A DNA stretch of 34,046 nt from Prevotella sp. CAG:732 (GCA_000436035.1 FR893259.1:1-34046); one strand, 5' to 3'. Shown: positions 5,957-15,177, counted from the stretch's first letter. Translations and numbers: made by a program. The notes: generated by a model not told the origin, from the letters alone.

Positions 5957-6903
5957 AAGCATTAACAAAGACAGATTTCCATTTCGATGGACAGAAGAGT
6001 GTTTACCACGGTAAAGTACGTGATGTGTATAACATTAACGACGACCTCATGGTGATGGTCGCTACCGACAGAATCTCAGCGTTCGACGTTGTACTGCCTA
6101 AGGGTATTCCTTTCAAGGGACAGGTGCTCAACCAGATTGCAGCCAAGTTTCTGGATACCACAACCGACATCTGTCCTAACTGGAAGTTGGCTACCCCAGA
6201 CCCAATGGTAACCGTAGGTTTGAAGTGCGAGGGCTTCCGTGTGGAGATGATCATCCGCTCCATCCTCACCGGTAGTGCCTGGAGAGAGTACCAGAAGGGA
6301 TGCCGTGAGCTTTGCGGCGTGAAGTTGCCTGACGGTATGCGTGAGAACGAGCGTTTCCCAGAGCCTATCATCACCCCTACTACCAAAGCTGACGAGGGGC
6401 ACGACATGAACATCTCCAAGGAGGAGATCATCGCCCAGGGCATCGTTAGTGCTGAAGACTACGCCATCATGGAGGACTACACCCGCCGCATCTTCAAGCG
6501 TGGCCAGGAGATTGCCGCTAAGCAGGGCTTGATTCTCGTCGATACCAAGTACGAGTTTGGCAAGCGTGACGGCAAGGTATATCTCATCGATGAGATTCAT
6601 ACTCCAGACTCTAGCCGCTACTTCTACGCTGATGGCTACGAGGAGAAGTTTGAGAAGGGCGAGCCTCAGCGTCAGCTCTCCAAGGAGTTCGTTCGCCAGT
6701 GGCTCATCGAGCACAACTTCATGAACGAGCCTGGTCAGACCATGCCTGAGATTACAGACGAGTACGCTGAGAGCGTATCAGATCGCTACATCGAACTCTT
6801 CGAGCACATCACTGGCGAGAAGTTCGACAAGGCTACTGAGGAAGGTGACATCGCCGCTCGCATCGAGAAGAACGTAAGTGAGTGGCTTGCAACAAGAAAA
6901 TAA
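5953..6903 (+). CDS. purC: phosphoribosylaminoimidazole-succinocarboxamide synthase
   Basis: A 316-residue SAICAR synthase that joins CAIR and aspartate with ATP in purine synthesis, in the cytoplasm. Family hallmarks are GKVRDVY near residue 20, ATDRISAFDVVLP (about residues 37-49), the VEMIIRSILTGSAWREY block (about 97-113), LILVDTKYEFG and VYLIDEIHTPDSSRY. The length fits the longer Bacteroidota form. It starts within the last four bases of phoH, and its stop shares one base with the start of the next gene, so the three are tightly coupled. Confidence 0.98.
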   Translation: MKALTKTDFHFDGQKSVYHGKVRDVYNINDDLMVMVATDRISAFDVVLPKGIPFKGQVLNQIAAKFLDTTTDICPNWKLATPDPMVTVGLKCEGFRVEMIIRSILTGSAWREYQKGCRELCGVKLPDGMRENERFPEPIITPTTKADEGHDMNISKEEIIAQGIVSAEDYAIMEDYTRRIFKRGQEIAAKQGLILVDTKYEFGKRDGKVYLIDEIHTPDSSRYFYADGYEEKFEKGEPQRQLSKEFVRQWLIEHNFMNEPGQTMPEITDEYAESVSDRYIELFEHITGEKFDKATEEGDIAARIEKNVSEWLATRK

Positions 6904-7637
6904 TGTATAAGCAAGAACAAATCAAGCCCTATGAGGGCACAGGAGATAAGGGAAAGTTGGTAGAGGAGATGTTTGACAACATCGCCCCTACCTACGACAC
7001 CCTCAACCATCGTCTCTCTTGGGACATCGACAAGGGCTGGCGCAAGAAAGCCATCAAGCGCCTCCTCCCCTACGCTCCCAAGAAGATGCTCGACATCGCT
7101 ACCGGCACGGGCGACTTCGCCATTCTCGCCGCTCAGATGCTCCATCCCGAACAACTCGTGGGTGCTGACATCTCCGAGGGCATGATGGAGATAGGAAGGC
7201 AGAAGGTGAAGCGCATGGGACTGGACAAGGTGATCAGTTTCGAGAAGCAAGACTGTCTGCACCTGGGCTATGAAGACGAGACCTTCGATGCCGTCACTGC
7301 CGCCTTTGGCATACGCAACTTCCAGAACCTCGACCAAGGTCTCTCCGAGATGTGCCGAGTGCTGAAGAAGGGAGGCCATCTCTGCATTGTAGAACTTACC
7401 ACGCCGGTCAGTTTCCCGATGAAGCAGCTCTTCCGCATCTACTCCGGTACCGTGCTCCCCATCTACGGCAAGTTGATTTCGAAAGACCAGAGTGCCTACG
7501 ACTATCTCAACAAGACCATCGCCGCCTTTCCACAGGGCGAGGTGATGATGGAGGTACTCAAGAAGGCTGGATTTGAGAAGGCGGAGTTCAAGCGTCTCAC
7601 CTTCGGCATCTGCACCCTGTATTTCGCAACGAAATAA
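6903..7637 (+). CDS. menG: demethylmenaquinone methyltransferase
   Basis: A 244-residue SAM-dependent methyltransferase of the UbiE/MenG family. It methylates demethylmenaquinone in the last step of menaquinone synthesis; in an anaerobic Bacteroidota only the menaquinone role is expected. Motifs seen are MFDNIAPTYDTLNHRLSWDIDKGWR at the N-terminus, the SAM-binding DIATGTGDFA (about residues 63-72) and AAFGIRNF. I start it at the ATG at 6903, which overlaps the purC stop by one base (TAATG). An upstream in-frame GTG at 6882 lies inside purC and is less likely. Confidence 0.95.
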   Translation: MYKQEQIKPYEGTGDKGKLVEEMFDNIAPTYDTLNHRLSWDIDKGWRKKAIKRLLPYAPKKMLDIATGTGDFAILAAQMLHPEQLVGADISEGMMEIGRQKVKRMGLDKVISFEKQDCLHLGYEDETFDAVTAAFGIRNFQNLDQGLSEMCRVLKKGGHLCIVELTTPVSFPMKQLFRIYSGTVLPIYGKLISKDQSAYDYLNKTIAAFPQGEVMMEVLKKAGFEKAEFKRLTFGICTLYFATK

Positions 7638-7657
7638 TCATTAAAAACAAAAATATT

Positions 7658-8410
7658 ATGGACAAGTATGGACTCATAGGTTATCCCTTGGGGCATTCGT
7701 TCTCCAAGAATTACTTCAACGAGAAGTTTGAGAACGAAGGCATCAATGCCAAGTACATCAACTTCGAGATACCTAGCATAGAAGACCTCACCGAGGTACT
7801 CGACTCCAACCCAGAGTTGAAAGGTCTCAACGTCACCATCCCTTACAAGGAGAAGGTAATCAGTTATCTAGACTATGTCAGTCCCGAGGCAAATGCCATC
7901 GGTGCCGTCAACGTGATCAGAGTCATCCACAAGGGCAAGGACATTGTGCTGAGAGGTTACAACAGTGATGTCATAGGATTCACCCAGAGCATCGAGCCTT
8001 TCATCGAGTCGTTCCACAAGAAGGCTTTGATTCTCGGCACGGGCGGTGCGTCGAAGGCTGTGAACTATGGTCTGAAGTCGCTCGGTCTTGAGACCGTCTT
8101 CGTGAGCCGATACGAACGTCCTGGTACCATCCAGTACGACAAGATTACCCCTGAGGTCATCAAGGAGTACAATGTCATCGTCAACTGCACGCCTGTAGGT
8201 ATGTATCCTCACGTGGATGAGTGTCCAGAATTGCCTTACGAGGCAATGGACAGTCACACCTTATTATATGATCTTATCTACAATCCTGACGAGACCCTCT
8301 TCATGAAGAAGGGAAAGGAGCATGGTGCTACCGTCAAGAATGGTCTAGAAATGCTGCTCCTCCAAGCATTCGCATCATGGGATTTCTGGGGAGGCAAAGA
8401 ACAACTTTAA
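7658..8410 (+). CDS. aroE: shikimate dehydrogenase
   Basis: A 250-residue enzyme that reduces 3-dehydroshikimate to shikimate with NADPH in the aromatic amino-acid pathway. The N-terminal substrate domain has GYPLGHSFSKNYF (residues 8-20; the Ser residues bind shikimate), NVTIPYKE with catalytic Lys64, and GYNSD with Asp104. The cofactor domain has the glycine-rich turn LGTGGASKA (about 127-134) and later NCTPVGMYP. It follows menG after 20 bases and precedes purM after 13. The length is somewhat below the 270-280 residues of the Escherichia coli enzyme, as usual for Bacteroidota. Confidence 0.96.
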   Translation: MDKYGLIGYPLGHSFSKNYFNEKFENEGINAKYINFEIPSIEDLTEVLDSNPELKGLNVTIPYKEKVISYLDYVSPEANAIGAVNVIRVIHKGKDIVLRGYNSDVIGFTQSIEPFIESFHKKALILGTGGASKAVNYGLKSLGLETVFVSRYERPGTIQYDKITPEVIKEYNVIVNCTPVGMYPHVDECPELPYEAMDSHTLLYDLIYNPDETLFMKKGKEHGATVKNGLEMLLLQAFASWDFWGGKEQL

Positions 8411-8423
8411 GTAAATTAAGAAA

Positions 8424-9590
8424 ATGAGCAACAATAGATATATGATGCGCGGTGTGAGCGCAGCAAAAGAAGATGTGCACAACGCCATCAAGAACATCGA
8501 CAAGGGTATCTTCCCACAGGCTTTCTGCAAGATTATACCAGACATCCTGGGCGGCGACCCTGAGTATTGTAACATCATGCACGCCGATGGTGCAGGTACC
8601 AAGTCTAGCTTGGCTTACATGTATTGGAAGGAAACAGGCGACCTCTCCGTCTGGAAGGGAATCGCACAGGATGCCGTGGTGATGAACACCGACGACCTGC
8701 TCTGTGTAGGTGCCGTTGACAACATCCTCGTCTCTTCTACCATCGGACGCAACAAGATGCTCGTACCGGGCGAGGTAATCTCCGCCATCATCAATGGTAC
8801 CGATGAGCTCCTCCACGAGATGCGTGAGATGGGCATCGGCATCTATCCTACTGGTGGCGAGACAGCAGATGTGGGCGACCTTGTACGCACCATCATCGTT
8901 GACTCTACCGTGACTTGCCGCATGAAGCGCAGCGATGTCATCAACAATGCCAACATCCGTCCGGGTGATGTCATCGTGGGTCTGTCCTCTACCGGTCAGG
9001 CTACTTACGAGAAGAAGTACAATGGTGGTATGGGTAGCAATGGCTTGACCAGCGCTCGCCACGATGTCTTCGCCAAGTACTTGGCTGAGAAATACCCAGA
9101 GAGCTTCGACCACGCCGTACCAGACGAGTTGGTATATAGCGGCAAGTATAAGTTGACCGATGAGGTGGAAGGTTCCCCTATCAATGCAGGTGAGTTGGTA
9201 CTCTCTCCTACCCGTACTTACGCCCCTGTCATCAAGAAGTTGCTCGATGAGTTGCGCCCAGAGATTCATGGTATGGTACACTGCACAGGCGGTGCACAGA
9301 CCAAGGTGCTCCACTTCGTAGGCGAGAACTGCAAGGTAGTGAAGGACAACATGTTCCCAGTACCTCCTCTCTTCAAGGCAATCCACGACTGCTCTGGCAC
9401 CGACTGGAAGGAGATGTACCAGGTATTCAACATGGGTCATCGCATGGAAATCTATGTTCGTCCAGAGATTGCCGAAAAGGTCATCGCCATCAGCAAGAGC
9501 TTCAACATCGATGCCCAGGTAGTAGGACACATCGAGGAAGGCAAGCGCAGCTTGACCATCAAGAGCGAATTTGGAGAATTCAATTACTAA
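8424..9590 (+). CDS. purM: phosphoribosylformylglycinamidine cyclo-ligase (AIR synthase), long form
   Basis: A 388-residue PurM-like ATP-dependent enzyme that closes the imidazole ring of AIR in purine synthesis. Visible motifs are HADGAGTKSSLAY (about residues 53-65; the usual DGVGTK element), AQDAVVMNTDDLLCVGA, YPTGGETADVG and HCTGGAQTKVLHF. Typical PurM proteins have about 345 residues. This one is longer and divergent, matching the Bacteroidota form. It lies 13 bases after aroE and nine before prfA. PurL and hydrogenase maturation factors share the fold, but the size and motifs favour PurM. Confidence 0.92.
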   Translation: MSNNRYMMRGVSAAKEDVHNAIKNIDKGIFPQAFCKIIPDILGGDPEYCNIMHADGAGTKSSLAYMYWKETGDLSVWKGIAQDAVVMNTDDLLCVGAVDNILVSSTIGRNKMLVPGEVISAIINGTDELLHEMREMGIGIYPTGGETADVGDLVRTIIVDSTVTCRMKRSDVINNANIRPGDVIVGLSSTGQATYEKKYNGGMGSNGLTSARHDVFAKYLAEKYPESFDHAVPDELVYSGKYKLTDEVEGSPINAGELVLSPTRTYAPVIKKLLDELRPEIHGMVHCTGGAQTKVLHFVGENCKVVKDNMFPVPPLFKAIHDCSGTDWKEMYQVFNMGHRMEIYVRPEIAEKVIAISKSFNIDAQVVGHIEEGKRSLTIKSEFGEFNY

Positions 9591-9599
9591 AATACTAAA

Positions 9600-10709
9600 A
9601 TGGATAATAACAACATATTACAGAAACTAGACGGCTTAGAGAGCCGATATGAGGAAGTAAGCACCCTCATCACCGACCCAGACGTCATCGCAGACCAGAG
9701 CAGATACGTGAAGCTCACCAAGGAATGGAAAGACCTCGGCGACATCATGGATGCTCGCAAGCGATACATCAACTGTCTCAACGCTATCAAGGAAGCCAAG
9801 GACATCCTTGCCAATGAGAGCGACCCTGAGATGAAGGAGATGGCTCGTGAGGAACTGAACGAGAACGAGGCGCTCCAACCAAAGTTGGAAGAGGAAATCA
9901 AGATTGCCCTCGTACCTAAGGACCCTGAGGATGCCAAGAACGTACAGATGGAAATCCGTGGCGGTGCAGGTGGAGATGAGGCTGCCCTCTTCGCTGGCGA
10001 CCTCTTCAACATGTACAAGAAGTACTGTGAGTCAAAGGGTTGGACCGTGAGCGTGACTTCCGTTTCAGAAGGAGCCGTTGGCGGTTACAAGGAAATCGAC
10101 TTTGCCGTAAGCGGTACCGACGTATATGGTACCTTGAAATATGAGTCGGGCGTACACCGTGTACAGCGTGTGCCAGCCACCGAGACCCAGGGACGTATGC
10201 ACACCTCAGCAGCTACCGTGGCTGTATTGCCAGAGGCAGACAAGTTTGAGGTCAACATCAACGAGGGCGACATCAAGTGGGATACCTTCCGAAGCTCAGG
10301 TGCAGGTGGTCAGAACGTGAACAAGGTGGAGTCTGGAGTTCGACTCCGCTACCCTTGGAAGAACCCTAACACAGGCGAGGTGGAAGAAATCCTCATCGAG
10401 TGTACCGAGACCCGTGACCAGCCAAAGAACAAGGAGCGTGCCTTGAGCCGACTCTATACCTTCATCCACGACCGTGAGCATCAGAAGTACGTAGATGACA
10501 TCGCCAGCCGCCGTAAGAGCCTCGTCTCTACGGGTGACCGCAGTGCCAAGATCCGTACCTACAACTTTCCACAAGGTCGTGTCACCGACCACCGCATCGG
10601 CTATACCACTCACGACTTGAGTGGATTCCTCGGTGGCGACATCCAGGCTATGATCGATGCCTTGACCGTGGCAGAGAATGCTGAAAAACTAAAAGAAACA
10701 GAATTGTAA
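9600..10709 (+). CDS. prfA: peptide chain release factor 1
   Basis: A 369-residue class I release factor that recognises UAG and UAA and triggers peptide release on the ribosome. The codon-recognition motif is Pro192-Ala193-Thr194 (RVPATETQGRMHTSA); a PxT here separates RF1 from RF2 (SPF). The catalytic loop is GAGGQ with Gln238, the residue methylated by PrmC in well-studied bacteria. The N-terminal domain (about residues 1-110) is helical and charged. It begins nine bases after purM, and pyrF follows after four bases. Confidence 0.97.
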   Translation: MDNNNILQKLDGLESRYEEVSTLITDPDVIADQSRYVKLTKEWKDLGDIMDARKRYINCLNAIKEAKDILANESDPEMKEMAREELNENEALQPKLEEEIKIALVPKDPEDAKNVQMEIRGGAGGDEAALFAGDLFNMYKKYCESKGWTVSVTSVSEGAVGGYKEIDFAVSGTDVYGTLKYESGVHRVQRVPATETQGRMHTSAATVAVLPEADKFEVNINEGDIKWDTFRSSGAGGQNVNKVESGVRLRYPWKNPNTGEVEEILIECTETRDQPKNKERALSRLYTFIHDREHQKYVDDIASRRKSLVSTGDRSAKIRTYNFPQGRVTDHRIGYTTHDLSGFLGGDIQAMIDALTVAENAEKLKETEL

Positions 10710-10713
10710 AAAT

Positions 10714-11562
10714 ATGAACAGAAAAGAACTAGTAGAGCAAATCTTCGCCAAGAAGAGCTTCTTGTGCGTAGGTCTCGATACAGATATTGACAAGTTGCCT
10801 AAGTGCATCATCGAGAGTGAGAAAATCCAGGGTGCAGAGCCTGAGTTGATGTTCCGATTCAACAAGGCTATCATCGATGCCACAGCCCCTTACTGTGTGG
10901 CATACAAGCCTAACTTGGCTTTCTACGAGAGCCGTGGTGTAGAGGGTATGATCGCCTTCGAGAACACCATCAAGTATCTGAAGGCTCACTATCCTCACCA
11001 CTTCATCATCGCAGATGCCAAGCGTGGTGACATCGGCAACACCTCCAAGATGTACGCCCAGACCTTCTTCAAGGAGTACGACCTCGATTCTCTCACCGTG
11101 GCTCCATACATGGGCGAGGATTCCGTGAAGCCATTTCTGGAGTACGAAGGCAAGTGGGTTATCCTGCTCGCCCTCACCAGCAACAAGGGAAGTCATGACT
11201 TCCAGCTCACCGAGGACAAGGACGGCGTTCGCCTCTTCGAGAAGGTACTGAAGAAGAGTCAGGAATGGGGCAACGACGAGAACATGATGTACGTAGTAGG
11301 TGCCACACAAGGACAGATGTTTGAGGACATCCGCAAGGTAGCCCCTACCCACTTCTTGCTCGTTCCAGGCGTAGGCGCCCAGGGCGGTAGCTTGCAAGAG
11401 GTATGCAAGTACGGCATGATCAAGGACTGCGGTTTGCTAGTCAACTCATCCCGTGGCATCATCTATGCTAGCCATGACGAGGACTTCGCCGAGGTGGCTG
11501 GTCAGAAAGCCAAGGAACTGCAGGAGCAGATGGCTGAGGAATTGGCAAAAATCGAAAGATAA
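10714..11562 (+). CDS. pyrF: orotidine 5'-phosphate decarboxylase, type 2
   Basis: A 282-residue enzyme that decarboxylates OMP to UMP, the last step of pyrimidine nucleotide synthesis. It belongs to the longer subfamily found in Bacteroidota and mycobacteria. The catalytic segment IADAKRGDIGNTS (about residues 99-111) carries the Asp-Lys-Asp charge network. LLVPGVGAQGGSL and LLVNSSRGIIYAS near the C-terminus form the phosphate-binding part. It is the last gene of the operon from 4991; a strong terminator follows at 11601-11640. Confidence 0.97.
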   Translation: MNRKELVEQIFAKKSFLCVGLDTDIDKLPKCIIESEKIQGAEPELMFRFNKAIIDATAPYCVAYKPNLAFYESRGVEGMIAFENTIKYLKAHYPHHFIIADAKRGDIGNTSKMYAQTFFKEYDLDSLTVAPYMGEDSVKPFLEYEGKWVILLALTSNKGSHDFQLTEDKDGVRLFEKVLKKSQEWGNDENMMYVVGATQGQMFEDIRKVAPTHFLLVPGVGAQGGSLQEVCKYGMIKDCGLLVNSSRGIIYASHDEDFAEVAGQKAKELQEQMAEELAKIER

Positions 11563-11600
11563 TATCAGACATTCATTCCCATAAAAACGAATGAATCAAG

Positions 11601-11645
11601 AAGGCGCAAAGCTTCACCGTAGAAAGTGGCTTTGCGCCTTTATCA
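11601..11645 (+). terminator. intrinsic terminator after pyrF
   Basis: AAGGCGCAAAGC (11601-11612) and GCTTTGCGCCTT (11629-11640) form a perfect 12-bp stem with a 16-base loop, followed by TTATC. It ends the phoH-to-pyrF operon. Confidence 0.85.
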
Positions 11646-11742
11646 TACAAGAAAAATGCCTTTTTATCCTAAAAAAGAAGGGTTTGTGAGCGAAAAAAGT
11701 AAAATATTACAAATGAATGACAAGTATTTGAATCTTTTTTGC

Positions 11743-11750
11743 TATATTTG
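11743..11750 (+). promoter_or_regulatory. candidate -7 box upstream of lpxD
   Basis: TATATTTG matches the TAnnTTTG consensus 75 bases before the lpxD start and after the pyrF terminator. No TTTG lies at the normal 19-21 base spacing. One at 11727-11730 is only 12 bases away, so the -33 part is weak or absent. Confidence 0.5.
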
Positions 11751-11825
11751 CACCAAATAAACGAAATAGCATGCAGATTCCGAGTTTCGATTTTGCTAGC
11801 TAAGAATCAAAAAGAATAGATAGAT

Positions 11826-12860
11826 ATGGAATTTACCGCTCAACAGATTGCCCAATTCGTTCAGGGCAAAGTGGAAGGTGATGAGAACGCTAAAGTCAAC
11901 ACCTTCGCTAAGATTGAAGAAGGTAAGGAAGGGGCAATTTCTTTCCTTTCTAACCCGAAATACACCCATTACGTTTACGACACTAAGTCGAGTGTGGTCT
12001 TGATCGACGAGACCGTAGAGTTGGAGAAGCCAGTAAGCACCACTTTGATTCGTGTGAAGAACGCCTACGAGTGCGTGGCTAAGTTGCTCCAGATGTACGA
12101 GTCTATGAAACCGAAGAAGACGGGCATCGACTCGCTCGCCTTTGTTTCTCCTAAGGCAAAAGTGGCTGAGAATGTCTATGTGGGTGCCTTCGCATACATC
12201 GCCGATGGTGCCGAGGTGGGTGAAGGAAGCCAGATTTATCCTCACGCTTATGTAGGAGAAGGTGTCAAGATTGGCAAGAATGCTCTCATCTACCCTAACG
12301 TAAGTATCTACCATGGTTGCCGTCTCGGCGATAATGTCACCTTGCATTCTGGATGTGTCATCGGTGCCGATGGATTCGGATTCGCTCCAGGTCCTGATGG
12401 TTACGACAAGATTCCACAGATTGGTATCGTCACCATCGAAGACAATGTGGAGATAGGTGCCAATACTTGCGTCGATCGCTCTACCATGGGTAGCACCTAT
12501 GTACGCAAGGGTGTGAAGCTCGACAACTTGGTTCAGATTGCCCACAATACCGACATCGGCGAGAATACCGTGATGTCTTCACAAGTCGGCATCGCCGGTT
12601 CTACCAAGGTGGGGCAATGGTGTATGTTTGGCGGTCAGGTAGGTATTGCTGGTCACATCAACATCGGCAACAAGGTGTTCCTCGGAGCACAGAGCGGTGT
12701 GCCAGGCAGCATCAAGGATGGACAGCAACTCATCGGAACTCCTCCTATGGACCAGCGTTCTTACTTCAAGTCGCAAGCCATCTTCCGTCGCTTGCCTGAG
12801 ATGTACAAGGAACTGAATGAGTTGAAGAAGGAAATTGAAGAATTGAAAAAGAATAAATAG
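11826..12860 (+). CDS. lpxD: UDP-3-O-acylglucosamine N-acyltransferase
   Basis: A 344-residue trimeric left-handed beta-helix enzyme that adds the N-linked 3-hydroxyacyl chain in lipid A synthesis. The first 100 residues form the uridine-binding domain. Hexapeptide repeats follow from about 105 to 305 (for example VYVGAFAYIADGAEVGEGSQ). The catalytic His is His240 in LVQIAHNTDIG; IGADGFGFAPGPDGYDKIPQ is a family signature. The C-terminal helix is Lys/Glu rich (ELNELKKEIEELKKNK). Four bases separate it from lpxC-fabZ. Confidence 0.97.
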   Translation: MEFTAQQIAQFVQGKVEGDENAKVNTFAKIEEGKEGAISFLSNPKYTHYVYDTKSSVVLIDETVELEKPVSTTLIRVKNAYECVAKLLQMYESMKPKKTGIDSLAFVSPKAKVAENVYVGAFAYIADGAEVGEGSQIYPHAYVGEGVKIGKNALIYPNVSIYHGCRLGDNVTLHSGCVIGADGFGFAPGPDGYDKIPQIGIVTIEDNVEIGANTCVDRSTMGSTYVRKGVKLDNLVQIAHNTDIGENTVMSSQVGIAGSTKVGQWCMFGGQVGIAGHINIGNKVFLGAQSGVPGSIKDGQQLIGTPPMDQRSYFKSQAIFRRLPEMYKELNELKKEIEELKKNK

Positions 12861-12864
12861 CACT

Positions 12865-14247
12865 ATGTCAAAACAGAAAACATTAAAGGGTAGTTTCTCC
12901 TTGTGCGGCAAGGGTTTGCACACAGGCTTGAGCCTCACCGTGACTTTCAATCCTGCACCAGAGAACACCGGTTATAAGATACAGCGTATTGATCTCGAAG
13001 GTGAGCCTATCATCCAGGCCATCGCAGAGAATGTGGTGGAGACACAACGTGGTACTGTCGTAGGAAAAGGCGACGTACGCATCTCTACCATCGAACATGG
13101 TATGTCAGCACTCTATGCCCTCGGCATCGACAACTGCTTGATTCAGGTGAATGGTCCTGAGTTCCCTATCCTCGACGGCTCCGCTGCCATGTACGTGGAG
13201 AAGATCAAGAGCGTAGGCATCCAGGAGCAGAATGCGGAGAAAGACTACTACATCATCCGTCATAAGATAGAGGTGAAGGATGACAATGGTTCTGTCATCA
13301 CCATCCTGCCAGACGAGGAGTTCAGTATCACAGCGATGTGCTCCTTCGAAAGCAAGTTTATCAACAGCCAGTTTGCCACCCTCGACAAGATGGAGACTTA
13401 TGCCGAGGAGATTGCAGATGCCCGCACCTTCGTATTCGTACGTGACATCATGCCATTGCTCCAGGCAAACCTCATCAAAGGTGGTGACCTCGACAATGCC
13501 ATCGTCATCTACGAGCGCCAGGTAGAGCAGGCTCAGCTCGACCAGCTCGCCGACCACCTCAAGGTGCCTCACATGGATGCCACCAAACTTGGTTATATCC
13601 AGCACAAGCCATTGAAGTGGGAGAACGAATGTACCCGCCACAAGTTGCTCGACATCATCGGTGACATGGCATTGATTGGCAAGCCTATCAAGGGACGCAT
13701 CATCGCTACTCGTCCAGGTCATACCATCAACAACAAGTTCGCTCGCTTGATGCGCAAGGAGATTCGCAAACATGAGGTGCAGGCTCCTATCTACAATCCT
13801 AACGAGGCACCTATCATGGACAACATCCGCATTCGACAGTTGCTTCCACACCGCTACCCTATGCAGTTGGTGGACAAGGTGATAGCTATGGGACCAACCA
13901 GTATCGTAGGCGTGAAAAACGTGACAAGCAACGAACCATTCTTCACAGGTCACTTCCCAGAGGAGCCAGTGATGCCAGGTGTATTGCAGGTTGAGGCAAT
14001 GGCACAGTGTGGTGGCTTGCTCGTACTCAACCAGTTGGAGGAGCCAGAGCGTTGGAGCACTTACTTCATGAAGCTCGACGAAGTGAAGTTCCGTCAGAAG
14101 GTAGTGCCAGGAGACACCCTCCTCTTCCGTGTAGAATTGCTCGCTCCAGTACGCCACGGCATTAGTTCGATGAAGGGCTACATGTTCGTTGGCGACCAAG
14201 TAGTGGCAGAGGCAACCTTCACTGCACAAATCGTAAAGAACAAGTAG
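12865..14247 (+). CDS. LpxC-FabZ fusion: UDP-3-O-acyl-GlcNAc deacetylase and 3-hydroxyacyl-ACP dehydratase
   Basis: A 460-residue bifunctional protein. LpxC (about residues 1-310) removes the acetyl group in the committed step of lipid A synthesis; its zinc ligands are His78 (STIEHGMSALYAL), His259 and Asp263 (HKLLDIIGD), with a further active-site His286 (RPGHTINN). FabZ (about 318-460) dehydrates 3-hydroxyacyl-ACP in fatty-acid synthesis; its catalytic His363 and Glu377 lie in GHFPEEPVMPGVL and QVEAMAQ. Both halves look intact. The fusion is known in Bacteroidota. It joins two enzymes that compete for the same 3-hydroxyacyl-ACP pool, and sits between lpxD and lpxA. Confidence 0.97.
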   Translation: MSKQKTLKGSFSLCGKGLHTGLSLTVTFNPAPENTGYKIQRIDLEGEPIIQAIAENVVETQRGTVVGKGDVRISTIEHGMSALYALGIDNCLIQVNGPEFPILDGSAAMYVEKIKSVGIQEQNAEKDYYIIRHKIEVKDDNGSVITILPDEEFSITAMCSFESKFINSQFATLDKMETYAEEIADARTFVFVRDIMPLLQANLIKGGDLDNAIVIYERQVEQAQLDQLADHLKVPHMDATKLGYIQHKPLKWENECTRHKLLDIIGDMALIGKPIKGRIIATRPGHTINNKFARLMRKEIRKHEVQAPIYNPNEAPIMDNIRIRQLLPHRYPMQLVDKVIAMGPTSIVGVKNVTSNEPFFTGHFPEEPVMPGVLQVEAMAQCGGLLVLNQLEEPERWSTYFMKLDEVKFRQKVVPGDTLLFRVELLAPVRHGISSMKGYMFVGDQVVAEATFTAQIVKNK

Positions 14248-14260
14248 TGAGGGGATATAT

Positions 14261-14290
14261 TATTCATTCTTAATTATAAATTATTAATTG
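14261..14290 (+). repeat. AT-rich leader element before lpxA
   Basis: This block of TTCTTAATTATAAATT type lies within the 50-base lpxC-fabZ / lpxA gap and ends eight bases before the lpxA ATG. It is one of five similar blocks in the same orientation relative to the gene that follows. Confidence 0.7.
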
Positions 14291-14297
14291 ATAGAAA

Positions 14298-15068
14298 ATG
14301 AATCAGATCAGTCCTTTAGCATACGTTCATCCTGAGGCAAAGCTCGGAGACAACAATATCATCGGTCCTTTCTGCTATATTGACAAGGACACAGTATTGG
14401 GCGACAACAATGTTCTGCAGAACAGTGTCACCATCAACGTAGGTGCCCGCATCGGAAACGGCAATGAGATTTTCCCAGGTGCCAGCATCTCCACCAAGCC
14501 ACAAGACTTGAAGTTCCGTGGCGAGGTTACGACCTGTGAGGTGGGCGACAACAACAGCATCCGTGAGAACGTGACCATCTCTCGTGGTACTGCTTCCAAG
14601 GGTAAGACCGTGGTAGGCAGCAACAACCTCTTGATGGAGAACATGCACGTGGCTCACGACTGTGAGTTGGGTAGTGGCTTGATTATCGGCAACTCCACCA
14701 AGTTTGCTGGTGAGGTTGTGGTAGATGACAATGCCATCGTGAGTGCAGCCGTACTCTGTCACCAGTTCTGCCGCATCGGTGGATACGTGATGATTCAGGG
14801 TGGATGCCGTTTCTCACTCGACATTCCTCCATACGTTATCGCAGGCAAGGAGCCTACACGCTATGCTGGCTTGAACCTCGTAGGCTTGCGCCGTCGTGGA
14901 TTCAGCAATGAGTTGATTCAGCACATCCACGAGGCATATCGCTTGCTCTACTCCAAAGGCGTGTTGAAGGAAGGTATCCAGGAAATCAAGAACAACCTTC
15001 AGATAACTCCAGAGATTCAATACATCATTGATTTCGTGGAATCATCTAAGCGTGGTATCATCAGATAA
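14298..15068 (+). CDS. lpxA: UDP-N-acetylglucosamine O-acyltransferase
   Basis: A 256-residue left-handed beta-helix acyltransferase that performs the first step of lipid A synthesis, adding the 3-hydroxyacyl chain to UDP-GlcNAc. Hexapeptide repeats run from about residue 5 to 185. The catalytic His is His120 in ENMHVAHDCELG. GGYVMIQGGCRFSLDIPPYVIAGKEPTRYAGLN and the C-terminal helical part (GLRRRGFSNELIQHIHEAYRLLY) are typical. Length and motifs match the family. Confidence 0.97.
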   Translation: MNQISPLAYVHPEAKLGDNNIIGPFCYIDKDTVLGDNNVLQNSVTINVGARIGNGNEIFPGASISTKPQDLKFRGEVTTCEVGDNNSIRENVTISRGTASKGKTVVGSNNLLMENMHVAHDCELGSGLIIGNSTKFAGEVVVDDNAIVSAAVLCHQFCRIGGYVMIQGGCRFSLDIPPYVIAGKEPTRYAGLNLVGLRRRGFSNELIQHIHEAYRLLYSKGVLKEGIQEIKNNLQITPEIQYIIDFVESSKRGIIR

Positions 15069-15084
15069 ACAAAAATCACATAAC

Positions 15085-15137
15085 ATGCGGAATCTTGGAC
15101 TATCATCACATAGCCCAAGGTTCCGCATATTGTTTTC
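15085..15137 (+). terminator. hairpin after lpxA
   Basis: ATGCGGAA (15085-15092) pairs with TTCCGCAT (15121-15128). The stem extends inward through CTTGG/CCAAG and CTAT/ATAG. A weak T-rich tail follows (ATTGTTTTC). It probably ends the lpx transcript, at least partly, before miaA. Confidence 0.7.
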
Positions 15138-15177
15138 GCAAAAATAAGAAATAGCATTGACGCAAACAAGAATGCTC

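Noticed and set aside
8334..9530. 398-codon open frame on the minus strand opposite purM
   Set aside because: It lies fully antisense to a well-supported gene, shows no family motif and is rich in Leu/His/Val typical of reverse-strand shadows.
13105..14229. 374-codon minus frame opposite lpxC-fabZ
   Set aside because: Antisense shadow of a gene with intact catalytic motifs; no recognisable domain.
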